DNA of 6,031 nucleotides, taken from Candidatus Methylomirabilota bacterium. Lineage in GTDB: Bacteria > Methylomirabilota > Methylomirabilia > Methylomirabilales > JACPAU01. A program made the translations under genes and the position numbers. How positions within the stretch are numbered: the first letter of the stretch is position 1; each line of letters starts with the position of its first letter. Of the stretch, positions 5,763 to 6,031 are shown piece after piece. The DNA lies in assembly GCA_016180705.1 (NCBI GenBank), contig JACPAU010000113.1, positions 1 to 6,031 on the forward strand, in the 5' to 3' direction. A model generated the notes under the pieces. It ran no database searches and had not been told where the DNA came from. It saw only the letters and a program-made list of their open reading frames with translations.

Positions 5763-6031
5763 TCAGAAGGTGGACAGGACGTCCGTCAGCGGGATCCGCC
5801 AGCGGCCCTCCTGCCACTCGAGGACGTAGGCGCGCTCCTCGGGCGCGCACCGGCGCCGCGGGCGCGCCGGCCCGCGCACCTCGAACCCCACCGTCCCCCG
5901 GACCAGGACGCGCTCGGGCGCGAGGGCCGCCGCCTGCGCGAGGCGGAACGCGGCGAAGCAGCAGGCCGGCCGGCAGGCCTCCGCGGACATGCGCAGGCGA
6001 AACTCCCCCGCGCTGAGCAGCCCGCGCGTCG
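5763..6031 (-). CDS. unrecognised protein, C-terminal part (cut by right edge)
   Basis: I do not recognise this gene. The frame is open from the right window edge to the TGA at 5765-5763, giving 89 complete visible codons. The ATG at 5990 is only an internal candidate start, and the frame continues upstream of it (TRGLLSAGEFRLR), so the N-terminus is probably outside the window. Visible features are a Cys-rich patch (CRPACC), an Ala-rich probable helix (FRLAQAAALA), alternating strand-like segments (ERVLVRGTVGFEVRG) and an Arg/Pro loop. The tail AYVLEWQEGRWRIPLTDVLSTF pairs a strand with a GRWRI turn, which recalls the last strands of NTF2-like domains; that likeness is weak and inferred. It is not the C-terminus of RuvC as I know it. 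It ends 14 bases before ruvA, in the same direction, so it is probably in the same operon. Confidence 0.55.
   Translation of the reverse strand, partial: TRGLLSAGEFRLRMSAEACRPACCFAAFRLAQAAALAPERVLVRGTVGFEVRGPARPRRRCAPEERAYVLEWQEGRWRIPLTDVLSTF

Noticed and set aside
5749..5850. A 34-residue N-terminal extension of RuvA
   Set aside because: The extension is Arg/Pro-rich and overlaps the upstream gene. RuvA proteins begin at the MIAQLRG-like sequence encoded from 5748.
5842..5868. A GC-only inverted repeat (GGCGCGC with GCGCGCC) inside the unrecognised gene
   Set aside because: It coincides with a low-complexity Arg/Pro/Ala coding stretch in very GC-rich DNA, where such pairings arise easily by chance.

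Overview
The window is one compact block of a high-GC bacterial chromosome. By eye it is far richer in G and C than A and T, with third codon positions almost all G or C. Every supported gene lies on the minus strand, so transcription runs from the right edge to the left edge. In that order the genes are: an unrecognised gene cut by the right edge, ruvA, ruvB, a small DUF2905-type membrane protein, a secreted SpoIID/LytB-family protein, queA, tgt and yajC. About 100 non-coding bases follow yajC and contain two abutting hairpins.

Gaps between genes are 12 to 34 bases, or a 4-base overlap in one case. No promoter or terminator is apparent between ruvA and yajC, so the set looks like one operon. 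Four functions are involved. RuvA and RuvB are the branch-migration motor for Holliday junctions. QueA and Tgt are the tRNA queuosine pair: Tgt puts preQ1 into the wobble position and QueA turns it into epoxyqueuosine. The SpoIID/LytB protein probably acts on peptidoglycan outside the cytoplasm. YajC is the accessory subunit of the SecDF-YajC translocase. The genes do not form one pathway. They are a housekeeping neighbourhood whose order (ruvAB, DUF2905, spoIID, queA, tgt, yajC) I recall from several deep bacterial lineages, including Firmicutes, delta-proteobacteria-like groups and NC10/Rokubacteria-like groups.

The organism cannot be named from this window. The YajC N-terminus (a short AYAG plus Gly/Ala-rich lead before one membrane segment) and the high GC make me favour a Gram-negative, delta-proteobacteria-like or NC10/Rokubacteria-like bacterium over a spore-former. 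That is inference.

I see no mobile element, CRISPR array, RNA gene or toxin-antitoxin pair, and no clear sign of an undescribed system. The least explained parts are the partial gene upstream of ruvA, the paired hairpins after yajC, and the presence of a SpoIID-family protein and a DUF2905 protein in this operon.
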